Shown here piece by piece: positions 8,535 through 16,142 of a DNA stretch of 20,349 nucleotides. The DNA is from JBIKLM01 sp044375105. GTDB taxonomy: Bacteria; Planctomycetota; UBA1135; GCA-002686595. Numbering within the stretch: the stretch's first letter is position 1; each line of letters starts with the position of its first letter. Made by a program: the position numbers and the translations under genes. The stretch spans positions 1-20,349 of the forward strand of contig JBILNK010000066.1 of NCBI GenBank assembly GCA_044375105.1, read 5' to 3'. Under the pieces are notes generated by a model. It saw nothing but the letters and a program-made list of their open reading frames with translations, was not told the DNA's origin and did not search any database.

Positions 8535-8718
8535 GCGCTGAGCCTACGCAGCCCGCTGGCCCCGCGCGAGCGATGGGGCCGGTCCGCTGCCCGGTCCGGC
8601 GCTCCCGCCCCCCGTCGCCGCCGCGCGCCGGGGTCTGGGCCCGAACCCGCGCTGGCCCCCGGACGATCGCCGCAGCCCGGCCCCCGTGCGTCGCACTCGC
8701 CGCCGAGTTCCGCGGCCC

Positions 8719-10056
8719 TCAGGCCCACAGCCGCAGCAGCGCCCCCAGCCCCGCGGCCCCGCCCAGCACGAAGCCCAGGTGCACGCGGCGCCACAGGGCC
8801 CAGCCCGCGGCCAGCGCCAGGGCCAGGCTGTACGGGTCGAGGCTCGACCAGACCGGGACCGGCAGGCTCGCCGGTCCGAACTGGACCCGCCCCAGCTCGC
8901 CGAACAGCACGTGCAGGCCGAAGTGGGCGAACAGGTTGGCGATCACGCCGACCACCGCCGCCGTGATCGCCGCCAGGGCCCCCTCGAGGCGCGGCCTGCC
9001 GGTCAAGCGCTCGATCGACGGCGCCCCCAGGAAGATCCACAGGAAGCAGGGCGCGAAGGTCACCCACAGGGTCAGCGCGGCTCCGCACAGGCCGGCCAGC
9101 AGCGGCGGCAACCCGCCCGGCTGCTGGTAGGCGGCCACGAACCCCACGAACTGCACCACCAGGATCAACGGCCCCGGCGTGGTCTCGGCCAGTCCGAGGC
9201 CGTCGACCATCTGCGGGGTCGTCAGCCACTGGAAGCGCTCGACGGCGGCGCTCGCGATATAGCTCAAGACGGCGTAGGCGCCGCCGAAGGTCACCAGCGC
9301 CGCGCCGCTGAAGAAGCGCGCCTCTTCGGCCAGCACGTGCTCCGGCCCCAGGGCCAACGGCAGCCCGACCAGCGGCAGCAGCCACAGCAGGAGGGCCCAG
9401 GCGGCCGCGCGCCGGGCGCCGCGCGCCGCCTGGACTTCGGCTGCCGTGCGGGCTGCGGGGGCCTCGCTGCGCGGGCCCCCGCGGCTGGTCAAGGCGCCCC
9501 ACAGGCCGGCGGCGGCCAGCACCAGCGGAAAGGGCAGGTCCAGGGCGAACAGGGCCACGAACGCGAACAGCGCCAGGGCCTTGGCGCCGCGCCGGCCGAG
9601 GGCGCGCCCGGCGATGCGGCGCAGGGCCATCACCACCAAGGCCAGCACGGCGGCCTTGAGGCCGAAGAACAGCCCCGCCACGGCGGCCAGGTCGCCCAGC
9701 TCGACGTACAGGATCGAGAGCAGCGCCATCACCAGGGCGCCGGGCACCACGAACAGGATCCCGGCCGCCAGCCCGCCGCGCACGCCGTGCAGCAGCCAGC
9801 CCAGGTAGGTGGCCAGCTGCTGGGCTTCGGGCCCCGGCAGCAACATGCAGAAATTGAGCGCGCGCAGAAAACGCCCCTCGTCGATCAGGGCGCGCTTTTC
9901 GACCAGCTCGCGGTGCAGGATCGCGATGTGCGCCGCCGGTCCGCCGAAGCTGATCCAACCGATGCGCCACCACAGGGCCAGGGCCGTCCGAAACGGCAGC
10001 GCCGCCTGCGCCGCTGCCCGGGGCCGGCCCTCAGATGCATCGGGAAGCGCGAGCAT
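8719..10056 (-). CDS. chrA: Chromate transporter, long-chain ChrA family
   Basis: This is a 445-residue inner-membrane protein with two homologous CHR halves, the layout of long-chain CHR transporters that export chromate. The N-half has WISFGGPAAHIAILHRELV (residues 34-52) and the signature LPGPEAQQLATYLGWLLHG (73-91). The C-half repeats the pattern with VTFGGAYAVLSYIA (255-268) and ETTPGPLILVVQFVGF (291-306). About ten hydrophobic segments are visible. The ATG at 10056 gives the expected short cytosolic N-terminus; the frame is open further upstream but not protein-like. No ChrB regulator is adjacent, so substrate and induction are not supported by context. Sulfate or another oxyanion cannot be excluded. 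Confidence 0.95.
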   Translation of the reverse strand: MLALPDASEGRPRAAAQAALPFRTALALWWRIGWISFGGPAAHIAILHRELVEKRALIDEGRFLRALNFCMLLPGPEAQQLATYLGWLLHGVRGGLAAGILFVVPGALVMALLSILYVELGDLAAVAGLFFGLKAAVLALVVMALRRIAGRALGRRGAKALALFAFVALFALDLPFPLVLAAAGLWGALTSRGGPRSEAPAARTAAEVQAARGARRAAAWALLLWLLPLVGLPLALGPEHVLAEEARFFSGAALVTFGGAYAVLSYIASAAVERFQWLTTPQMVDGLGLAETTPGPLILVVQFVGFVAAYQQPGGLPPLLAGLCGAALTLWVTFAPCFLWIFLGAPSIERLTGRPRLEGALAAITAAVVGVIANLFAHFGLHVLFGELGRVQFGPASLPVPVWSSLDPYSLALALAAGWALWRRVHLGFVLGGAAGLGALLRLWA

Positions 10057-10453
10057 GCCCGCACAGGCTATCCCGGAGCGCACGCTCGGCGCGTACTCCG
10101 AAGACCGCACTCCCGGCGCGCGTCCCAGAGCGCTCCCTCGATGGAGCGGCGACCCAGCCGCCCTGCGAGCCCCTCGCCCCCGTATCGCCGGCGTCCGCAT
10201 CCCCGTGGCGTGCGTCTTTGCCCCTGGCGATGTTCGCGCGCCGTCGATCGTGCTGCCCCTCGCCCGAAGCGGTGCCACCCGGCGCGCCGCGGCTGAGCGC
10301 GCGCCGTCCGGGCAACTTGCAGCGCCCGGTTCGAGCACCTTGGATGCGAGCGCCCTGGGTGGAGGCGCCTTGAGTTCAGGCGCCAGGGGTTCGAGCGCGC
10401 AAGGGCTCGCGTCCCTAGGAAGCGCGGCGCGGGCTTTGCGCGCGCTGTGGACC
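10057..10453. other. 397-base intergenic region without a supportable gene
   Basis: It lies between the start of chrA and the end of the glycosyltransferase gene, both on the minus strand. Several frames are open across it, but none shows a domain, a signal sequence or a continuous family match. The right half holds a degenerate 15-bp tandem repeat. Any chrA promoter must lie in the left half; I see no strong -35/-10 pair. Confidence 0.6.
10335..10409. repeat. Degenerate 15-bp tandem repeat, about five units
   Basis: Units beginning GCRCC/GCGCG occur at 10335, 10350, 10365, 10380 and 10395, exactly 15 bases apart, and a related 13-base unit starts at 10322. Consensus is roughly GCGCCNTGGGTTCGA. 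In one minus-strand frame the units read as A-x-T/I-Q-G pentapeptides, but with an in-frame TGA. Weaker 15-base periodicity may continue to 10454. Two units form the arms GGCGCC-9-GGCGCC (10364-10384), which could fold as a hairpin in the glycosyltransferase 3' region. Confidence 0.55.
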
Positions 10454-11458
10454 TTAGACGCCGCGCTGGATGCGGCGATCGAACCAGCGCCAGAAGGCGC
10501 TCTGCTGGCATTTCCACCAGGAGCGCGCGCCCAGGAACTGGGCCGAAGCTTCGAACAGGGCGTGCCAATGGCCGAGGCGCTTCCAGCGGCGCTTTTCGGC
10601 CTCGCTCAGGCCGCCTTGGCTGTCGATCAGCTCGGCGTAGTACTTGGATTGGGGCTTCCAGCCGCGCCAGGCGTGGCCCCAGGTGGGCACGTTGCGCACG
10701 CCGAACAGGCGGTAGAGGTTCTTGTGGTCGCAATACAGGCGCTTGAACTCGCGCTTGATGTCGAGCGGATGGCTGTGCTCGACCCGCGCGCGCGGCTCGA
10801 AGGCGATGCGTCCGCCGGCCAGGAGCACCTCCTTGCCCCAGGCCACGTCCTCGCCGAAGCGCACGTCCGGGTAGGGGATGCGCTGCCAGGTGCTCTTGCG
10901 CACCGCGCTGGCCACGGAATCGAAGGCGCAGGCCATCAGACGCTGCATCGGCTCGAGACCGTCGTACTTGCGCCGCGAGGCCTCGGCGTCGCCGGGCACC
11001 AGCTCCTGCACCACGAAGCTGTCGCGGGAGGCGCTCCAGCGCCGCAGGCGCTCGGCCAGGATCGGATCGCAGTCGGGCTGCGGGAACTGGCGCGCGTAGG
11101 CGCCGTCGATGCTCTCGTCGGCGAAGGCCTCCTCCAGGACGCGCAGGTAGTGGCGATCCATGGGCAGCGCGTCCTGGGTCAGGAGCGCCACCACGCGCCC
11201 CGCGGCCAGGGACAGGCCCAGGTTGCGGGTCTTGCCGTGGCCGAACTCGCTCTGCGGGATCTGGTGCACCAGGGCGCCCCGCTGGCGCGCCGCCTCGGGC
11301 GTGCCGTCGCGGCTGGTCGAGTCGACCACCACGAGCTGGAAGCCGCCCGGCACGTCCTGCTGATCGAGCACGTCGAGCAGCTCGAGGAAACGCGGTCCGC
11401 CGTTCCAGGTCGGGATGACCAGGGACAGGGGCCGCGGCTGGTGGGTGATCGCGCCCAT
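10454..11458 (-). CDS. Glycosyltransferase family 2, rhamnosyltransferase-like
   Basis: This 334-residue cytosolic or membrane-associated enzyme has the GT-A fold of family 2. Visible motifs are SLVIPTWNGG (residues 12-21), VVVDSTSRDGT (43-53, nucleotide-binding), HGKTRNLGLSLAAG (74-87), LLTQDALP (92-99, in the DxD position as in rhamnosyltransferase-like members) and GEDVAWGKEVLLAG (202-215, with Glu-Asp at the acceptor-side catalytic site). It probably adds a sugar from a nucleotide donor to a surface polysaccharide; the exact sugar cannot be told. It starts 15 bases after the flavoenzyme stop codon, and GAGGAAA in that gap can serve as ribosome-binding site though it is somewhat distant. 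The two genes are therefore probably one transcript. Confidence 0.9.
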   Translation of the reverse strand: MGAITHQPRPLSLVIPTWNGGPRFLELLDVLDQQDVPGGFQLVVVDSTSRDGTPEAARQRGALVHQIPQSEFGHGKTRNLGLSLAAGRVVALLTQDALPMDRHYLRVLEEAFADESIDGAYARQFPQPDCDPILAERLRRWSASRDSFVVQELVPGDAEASRRKYDGLEPMQRLMACAFDSVASAVRKSTWQRIPYPDVRFGEDVAWGKEVLLAGGRIAFEPRARVEHSHPLDIKREFKRLYCDHKNLYRLFGVRNVPTWGHAWRGWKPQSKYYAELIDSQGGLSEAEKRRWKRLGHWHALFEASAQFLGARSWWKCQQSAFWRWFDRRIQRGV

Positions 11459-11473
11459 GATTGCTCGGTTTCC

Positions 11474-12859
11474 TCAGCCGCGCGCGGCCTGCACCAGGAG
11501 CTCCTGGGCCAGGGCGCGCGCCTTGATCACGCACTGGTCGGAGTTGTCGTACTCGTAGCGGCCGAAGCGGCCCAGCGGCACGATCCCGAGCCGTTCGAGG
11601 GCCGCCAGGGCGGCGGCCTTGCGCTCTTTGAAGGGCCGGTCGTAGACGATGTAGGCGAAGCGCGAGCTGGTGCGGTCGCTGAACAGCACCTCCTCGGGGC
11701 GCACCAGCCCGGCCTTGACCAGGCCCTCGAGCACCTCGCGCTCGAGGCCCGGCCCCGGCTCGCCCCCGGCCGGGTCCCAGGTGACCTCGGCCATCAGCGA
11801 GGTGCGGCCCGCCGGCGCGTTGCCCGGCGAGTAGTTCGACATGTAGGTCACGCGGTTGGCCGGGCCCTGCTCCGGATGGGGCAGATAGATCCAGGACAGG
11901 GGCGGATGCTCCGACCGGTCGAGGGCGTAGAGGATGCAGGTGATCGAGTTGTAGGACAGCTCGCGCAGCGCGCGCGCTTCGCTCTCGCGGAGCCCGGGCA
12001 GCAGATCGGGCAACAGATTGAGCGGGATCGTGCTGACCACCCGGTCGAAAGTTTCGCCATCGACGTGGAAGCCGGCCCCGTGCCGCTCGACGCGCTCGAC
12101 CTTGTGACCGAGGCGCAGGCGCGGCCCGAGATTCTTGGCCAATCCGTCGGTGATCGCTTGGAAACCGCCGGCTTTCGGGTAGTAGAAGATCGACTGGTGC
12201 GTGTAGCCCTCGGTGCGGATGCCCACGGAGGCCTTGAGCACGTCGTCGATGGGCGCATCCGGCACGCGGCCGGCGACCCAGTCCGAGGTCAGCTCGGACA
12301 GCGGGCGCTTCCAGATCTTCTGGTTGTAGGGATCCATGAAGTGCCGCGCGATGCCCTCGCCGAAGCGCCAGCACACCCAGGCACCGAAATCCGCGGGCGC
12401 CGGGCCGGGCGCTTTTTGGCGCTGGGCCCAGGCTTCCACGTAGCCCTTGAGGCACTCGTAGTTGGCCTGCGCGGGCAGGTCTCCGAGCCCGTTCTCGAAG
12501 GGATAGTGCACCCAGCGGTCGCCGAAGCGGATCTTGGTCTCGCGGTCGCGGCGCACGAAGGCCTGCTCGCCGCCGCCCTCGGCCTTCATCCAGTCCATCG
12601 CCGGCCGATCCTTGCTGAACAGGATGTGCCCGCCGGCGATGTCGTAGGTGAAGCCATCGACGGTCTTCGAGCCGCACAGGCCGCCGGCCACGCGGCTGGC
12701 CTCGAACACGGTCACGTCATGGGCGGCAAGCCCGCCCTGGATCAGGAAGCGGGCCAGGGCCAGTCCGGATACGCCGGCGCCGAGGATGGCGGTCTTCAAC
12801 GGGGGGGCCGCGGGGGAGGCGAGGGTGGGTTCCGGGCCGCTGCAGGCGCCGGGGACCAT
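11474..12859 (-). CDS. FAD-dependent amine oxidase / UDP-galactopyranose mutase-like
   Basis: This flavoprotein of 461 residues shows ILGAGVSGLALARFL (residues 25-39, dinucleotide-binding GxGxxG), then VFEASRVAGGLCGS with Glu53 at the FAD ribose position. Later it has GGHILFSKD, DPYNQKIWKRPLSEL, FYYPKAGGFQAITDGLAKNL and a C-terminal GRFGRYEYDNSDQCV, which matches the flavin-contacting end of UDP-galactopyranose mutase-like and protoporphyrinogen-oxidase-like enzymes. With the downstream GT2 gene this suggests nucleotide-sugar or lipid-linked sugar conversion for surface glycans. The ATG at 12859 leaves a 21-residue Pro/Ala-rich lead; a TTG at 12799 would start directly at KTAILGAGVSGL and may be the true start. 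Confidence 0.85.
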   Translation of the reverse strand: MVPGACSGPEPTLASPAAPPLKTAILGAGVSGLALARFLIQGGLAAHDVTVFEASRVAGGLCGSKTVDGFTYDIAGGHILFSKDRPAMDWMKAEGGGEQAFVRRDRETKIRFGDRWVHYPFENGLGDLPAQANYECLKGYVEAWAQRQKAPGPAPADFGAWVCWRFGEGIARHFMDPYNQKIWKRPLSELTSDWVAGRVPDAPIDDVLKASVGIRTEGYTHQSIFYYPKAGGFQAITDGLAKNLGPRLRLGHKVERVERHGAGFHVDGETFDRVVSTIPLNLLPDLLPGLRESEARALRELSYNSITCILYALDRSEHPPLSWIYLPHPEQGPANRVTYMSNYSPGNAPAGRTSLMAEVTWDPAGGEPGPGLEREVLEGLVKAGLVRPEEVLFSDRTSSRFAYIVYDRPFKERKAAALAALERLGIVPLGRFGRYEYDNSDQCVIKARALAQELLVQAARG

Positions 12860-13109
12860 GAAGGTACTCGCTGCGCCGCGCGGGGGCCTCGGCGCCGGCG
12901 GGCCGGGGCCATCGAATCCGGCCCGCCCGCGGGGCGCTGCTGTTGGTCTCGGCGCCGCACCGCGGGGCGCTGGCCCCGTCGAGCGGAGCCGTGCGTTGGA
13001 CCCGTGCGGCGGTCCGGTCCTGCGCCGATCGTCGACGGACTCCAACCGGGCGCGGGCCTGCCCGTTGGGCTCCGCCCCCGGACCATGGACAGCGGTGCCG
13101 GCGGATTCC

Positions 13110-14156
13110 TCAGCGCCGCCGCACCAGCAGCCCGCGATCGAGGGCCCCCGGGGGCAGCAGCCGCTCCGCATCGAGCAGCCAGCGGCGCCCATCCTCGGTG
13201 TAGCCGGCGGTCGGGGCCAGCCCAGGGGCCAGGCGGCCGAAGTGGCGATTGAAGCCCTCCATGGCCAGTTCGCGGGCGTACTTGGCGAAGCAGGAGGCCA
13301 GGGCGGTCGCGAAGGAGCGCGTCTCGCCGCCCTCGGCGAACACGACCTGTGCGTCGAGGCCCGGGCCGTGCGAGCGCGCCCCGTAGCTCGAACAGCCCTC
13401 GGTCTCGGCGATCAGGCGTACCTCGGCCCCTTGCAGGGCCCGCGCCAGGGCCGGGCCGTACCGCGCCCGGCCGCCCTGCCGGTCGATCATGAAATCGGCT
13501 GGCCAGCGGCCTGCGGCGTCGTCCCGCGGCAGAGCGTGAGCCGGACCCCGCTCGCCGGCCTCGAACAGCAGGGCGAGGGCGGCTTTGGTGTGCTCCCACA
13601 GGGCCTCGGACTTGTTCTCGGTGCGGTCGAAGGCGGCGTTGAGCTCGGCCTCCGGCACCAAGCGCACCCCGATCGGGCCGGGCTCGATGCCGGCCCGTCG
13701 GGCTTCCTTGGAGAGCGCCGCGGCGCCGTCCTCGATCGCGCCGTCCTCGCACCACAGCGGCAGCCGGGCGGGCAGGTCCAGGGCCCAGGGGTGCGCCGCC
13801 AGGAGCTCGGGACCTGGCCCGAGGGGCGAATCCAGCCAGTCGCGGGCGGAGAGGCCCACGGGGCTCTCTGAGCGGGCAAAGCTCCAAAAGCACAGCACGG
13901 TGCGCTCGAGCCGCCGCCGGCCGCGCAGGTTGCGCGCGTGGACCTTTTTGCTGTCGGTCACGATCAGCTTGTCGCGATCGAGGCGCGGCTCCTCGGCGAC
14001 CACCCGCGCCAGGGCCTCGAAGGGCCAGCGCCCGGCGCCCTCGCCGGCCGCACCGCCGGCGCCGCACCACAGGCCGGCGTAGCCGAGCGCGAAGGGGCCC
14101 AAGAGAGGCCCGAGCCCCGCTTCGTCGATGCCCGCCAGGAAGCGCGCCGTCTGCAT
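13110..14156 (-). CDS. Divergent ribonuclease HII-like protein
   Basis: The 348-residue product has the RNase HII outline but is much longer than the usual 200-230 residues. It begins AGIDEAGLGPLLGPFALG (residues 8-25), matching the family's GxDEAGRGPLxGP and keeping the first two acids, Asp11 and Glu12. DSKK follows at 68-71 as in the family. FMIDRQGG places a third acid at Asp225. TALASCFAKYAREL (284-297) matches the AASIxAKxxRD helix, but the last acid is Glu296 instead of Asp. About 90-110 extra residues separate DSKK from Asp225. The GRG motif that reads the RNA-DNA junction is GLG here. Activity on RNA-DNA hybrids is plausible but unproven. It is head to head with the Pus10-like gene. 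Confidence 0.78.
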   Translation of the reverse strand: MQTARFLAGIDEAGLGPLLGPFALGYAGLWCGAGGAAGEGAGRWPFEALARVVAEEPRLDRDKLIVTDSKKVHARNLRGRRRLERTVLCFWSFARSESPVGLSARDWLDSPLGPGPELLAAHPWALDLPARLPLWCEDGAIEDGAAALSKEARRAGIEPGPIGVRLVPEAELNAAFDRTENKSEALWEHTKAALALLFEAGERGPAHALPRDDAAGRWPADFMIDRQGGRARYGPALARALQGAEVRLIAETEGCSSYGARSHGPGLDAQVVFAEGGETRSFATALASCFAKYARELAMEGFNRHFGRLAPGLAPTAGYTEDGRRWLLDAERLLPPGALDRGLLVRRR

Positions 14157-14164
14157 GGTCGGCG

Positions 14165-14193
14165 AGCATCCCCGCGGATCCCCTGCCGATCAA
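14165..14193 (-). promoter_or_regulatory. Candidate promoter of the RNase HII-like gene
   Basis: Reading the minus strand, TTGATC (14193-14188) is followed after 17 bases by GATGCT (14170-14165). The -35 matches four of six consensus bases and the -10 three of six. A start site from this promoter would lie about two bases before the ATG at 14156, that is, a nearly leaderless mRNA. Pattern match only. Confidence 0.3.
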
Positions 14194-14354
14194 GCCCTGC
14201 GGCTCGCGCGGCGCAGCAGCGCCCCGCGCCAGGCCGCCGCGCGCGGGCCGATCGGCCCGGAATCCTGCGTGCGGGAGCGGGCGGTCCGATCGGGCGCGCC
14301 GGCCCGCGCCCGCTCGACCCCCTGGGCCGGCGCGCGTCCGCTGCCCCGGCTCGG

Positions 14355-14384
14355 TTGCCGCCCGGCGCTCCCAGGGCCTATCCT
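14355..14384 (+). promoter_or_regulatory. Candidate promoter of the Pus10-like gene
   Basis: TTGCCG (14355-14360) and TATCCT (14379-14384) are 18 bases apart and would start transcription about 19 bases before the ATG at 14410. The -10 word CCTATCCT is shared with the htpG upstream region. No Shine-Dalgarno lies in the short leader. Confidence 0.45.
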
Positions 14385-14409
14385 CTGCACCCCGTTGCCC
14401 AAATCGCCG

Positions 14410-15249
14410 ATGAATCCGCCCCCGAGCGCCAGGCTGTTCCTGGAAGGCCGCTATCGCAAGCTGTGCCGCGACCTGCCCCAGACCGTGTTCCATTGCCCGG
14501 TCTGCAAGGGGCACCCGCGCCGCCGCGAGGGCTGCGAGAACTGCCAGGGCTTCGGCAAGCTGACCAAGGATTCGGTCCAGGAGCTGGTGGCCTGGGTGGT
14601 CGGCAAGGCCTTCGGCACGCGCAAGAACAAGTTCCACGGCGCCGGGCGCGAGGACGTCGACGTGCGCATGCTGGGGCGCGGACGCCCGTTCGTGCTCGAG
14701 CTCGAGAGCCCGCGGGTGCTCGACGTGGACCTGGCCGAGCTCGAGGCGGAGGTCAATCGGCGCAACCCCGGCCGGCTCGAGATCGAGGGCCTGCACTACG
14801 CCGAGCGCGCGCGGGTCGCGTATCTCAAGGAGACGCCCCACGCCAAGCGCTACCGGGCGCTGGTCGAGCTCGACGCCCCGCGGCAGGCGGCGGCCTTCGC
14901 GCCGCACCTTGGTCACCGCATCGAGGTCCTGCAGCGCACGCCCAAGCGCGTCGCCCACCGCCGCGCCGATCTGGACCGCACGCGCTGGATCGAATTGCGC
15001 GCGGCGCGGCCGGTCGAGCCCGCGGCCGACGGCAGCTCACGGCGCTTCGAGATCGAACTCGACACGCAGCACGGCACCTACGTCAAGGAGGTGCTGTCCG
15101 GCGAGGAGGGCGCCACGCGTCCCGGAATGCCGGACTGGATCGGTTGCGCGGGCCAGTGCCTCGAGCTGGACGTGCTCGAGATCCTCGGTATCGATGGGGC
15201 CGTGGAGCCGGTCTACGAGCGGCCGCCGTCCTTCGGCGCGGGCCTCTGA
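14410..15249 (+). CDS. Compact Pus10-type tRNA pseudouridine synthase
   Basis: This 279-residue protein matches the catalytic domain of Pus10, which makes pseudouridine 54/55 in the tRNA T-loop of archaea and pseudouridine in eukaryotes. Motifs in order are KFHGAGREDVDVRMLGRGRP (residues 74-93), where Asp82 aligns with the catalytic Asp of TruA GRTDAGV, then AKRYRALVELD and DTQHGTYVKEVLSGEEG near the C-terminus. The N-terminus has a four-cysteine zinc-binding pattern, Cys29-x2-Cys32-x9-Cys42-x2-Cys45. Archaeal Pus10 is about 400 residues with a THUMP-containing N-terminal region; here almost nothing lies between the cysteines and the catalytic domain. The frame is open upstream to 14128, but the ATG at 14410 is the first that fits the family and the promoter. 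Target site is inferred only. Confidence 0.85.
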   Translation: MNPPPSARLFLEGRYRKLCRDLPQTVFHCPVCKGHPRRREGCENCQGFGKLTKDSVQELVAWVVGKAFGTRKNKFHGAGREDVDVRMLGRGRPFVLELESPRVLDVDLAELEAEVNRRNPGRLEIEGLHYAERARVAYLKETPHAKRYRALVELDAPRQAAAFAPHLGHRIEVLQRTPKRVAHRRADLDRTRWIELRAARPVEPAADGSSRRFEIELDTQHGTYVKEVLSGEEGATRPGMPDWIGCAGQCLELDVLEILGIDGAVEPVYERPPSFGAGL

Positions 15250-15252
15250 AAC

Positions 15253-15270
15253 CCGGCTGGGGAAAGCCGG
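15253..15270. terminator. Hairpin between convergent Pus10-like and reductase genes
   Basis: CCGGCT (15253-15258) and AGCCGG (15265-15270) form a perfect 6-bp stem with loop GGGGAA in the 52-base convergent gap. No T-run follows. Position supports a bidirectional transcription end. Confidence 0.4.
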
Positions 15271-15301
15271 CCGGTGGGCAGCGGTTCGCCCCCCCCCGCG
15301 C

Positions 15302-16132
15302 TCACCAATAGCGCTCGAAATGCACCTGCCCGGGCTCGCGCCGGGAGTGCTTCTTGAAGCCGCGCTGGGCCAGGAGCTCGAGCAGCGCCTCGATCATCTC
15401 CGGGTTGCCGCACAGCAGCACCTGCACCTGCGCGGGGTCGAGGGGGAAGCCGAGCAGGGCTTCGATGTCCGGGCGCGCGAACAGCTCCGGCAGGCGCCCG
15501 CGCGCGCCGCGCCAAGGGCCGCCCTCGGGCTCGCGTGTGCAGGCCGGCAGATAGCGCAGGCCGCTGTCGCGGGCGCACCAGGCCTCGATCTCGCTGCGGA
15601 AGCCGAGGTCCGAGGCGATGCGCACCCCGTTGACCAGGGCGGCGCGGCGGAAGGGGCGCACCCCGGCAGCGGCGGGCGGATGGGCGCGCAGCATCGAGAT
15701 GAACGGCGCGATGCCCGTGCCGGTCGAGACCAGCAGCAGGTCGCGCTCTTGGGCCGGCGGCGAATCGGGCAGGGCCTCGAGGGTGAAACGGCCCAAGAGG
15801 CGCTCGTCCATCCACAGACGCCCGTAGAGCGGCAGGGCGAACAGGCTGGGGGTCAAGGCCCCGCCGTCGACCAGGCGCACGAAGAACTCGAGCGTGTCCT
15901 CGCCCGGTTTAGACGACACCGAGTAGGGGCGCTTGACCAGCTTGGCGCCCGGCTGAACATGGCTCGGGTCCCGCGGCGGCAGGCCGATGTTGACGAATTG
16001 GCCCGGCTCGTAGGCGGGCGGCGCGCGGTGAGCGTAGGCCACCCGCAGGCGGATCAGGGCTTCGTTGAGCTCTTCCCGCTCGACGACCTGTGCATTGAGA
16101 AGTTCGCCGCCCTGGCCCTCTTGCCCGTCCAT
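15302..16132 (-). CDS. fpr: Ferredoxin/flavodoxin-NADP+ reductase (bacterial Fpr type)
   Basis: The 276-residue cytosolic flavoenzyme moves electrons between NADPH and ferredoxin or flavodoxin. The FAD domain has the RPYS motif (residues 68-71), and the NADP domain has VSTGTGIAPFISML (135-148) and LLCGNPEMIEALLELL (239-254). It ends HFERYW, the aromatic C-terminus stacked on the flavin in bacterial subclass Fpr enzymes. The ATG at 16132 follows the stop of the FabZ-like gene by 10 bases and is preceded by GAGGGG, a good ribosome-binding site. This argues for co-transcription with that gene. Confidence 0.93.
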   Translation of the reverse strand: MDGQEGQGGELLNAQVVEREELNEALIRLRVAYAHRAPPAYEPGQFVNIGLPPRDPSHVQPGAKLVKRPYSVSSKPGEDTLEFFVRLVDGGALTPSLFALPLYGRLWMDERLLGRFTLEALPDSPPAQERDLLLVSTGTGIAPFISMLRAHPPAAAGVRPFRRAALVNGVRIASDLGFRSEIEAWCARDSGLRYLPACTREPEGGPWRGARGRLPELFARPDIEALLGFPLDPAQVQVLLCGNPEMIEALLELLAQRGFKKHSRREPGQVHFERYW

Positions 16133-16142
16133 GCTCGGCCCC

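Noticed and set aside
6843..10296. Long plus-strand frames opposite the pseudoprotease and chrA genes
   Set aside because: Gln/Arg/Ala-rich products with no recognisable domain; third-position GC bias of the real minus-strand genes explains them.
10335..10409. Possible CRISPR array or intact pentapeptide-repeat protein
   Set aside because: The units are contiguous and 15 bases long with no spacers, and the pentapeptide reading has an in-frame TGA and lacks the central Leu/Phe.
12860..13192. N-terminal extension of the flavoenzyme
   Set aside because: The 111 added residues are Pro/Arg/Gly-rich and precede the normal dinucleotide-binding start.
9809..13252. A 1147-codon plus-strand open frame
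   Set aside because: It is antisense to chrA, the glycosyltransferase and the flavoenzyme, all of which have strong motifs; the plus-strand product has none.
14128..14409. Upstream extension of the Pus10-like frame as a possible THUMP domain
   Set aside because: The 94 residues are Arg/Pro-rich, show no THUMP features, overlap the RNase HII-like start on the other strand and contain the likely promoter.
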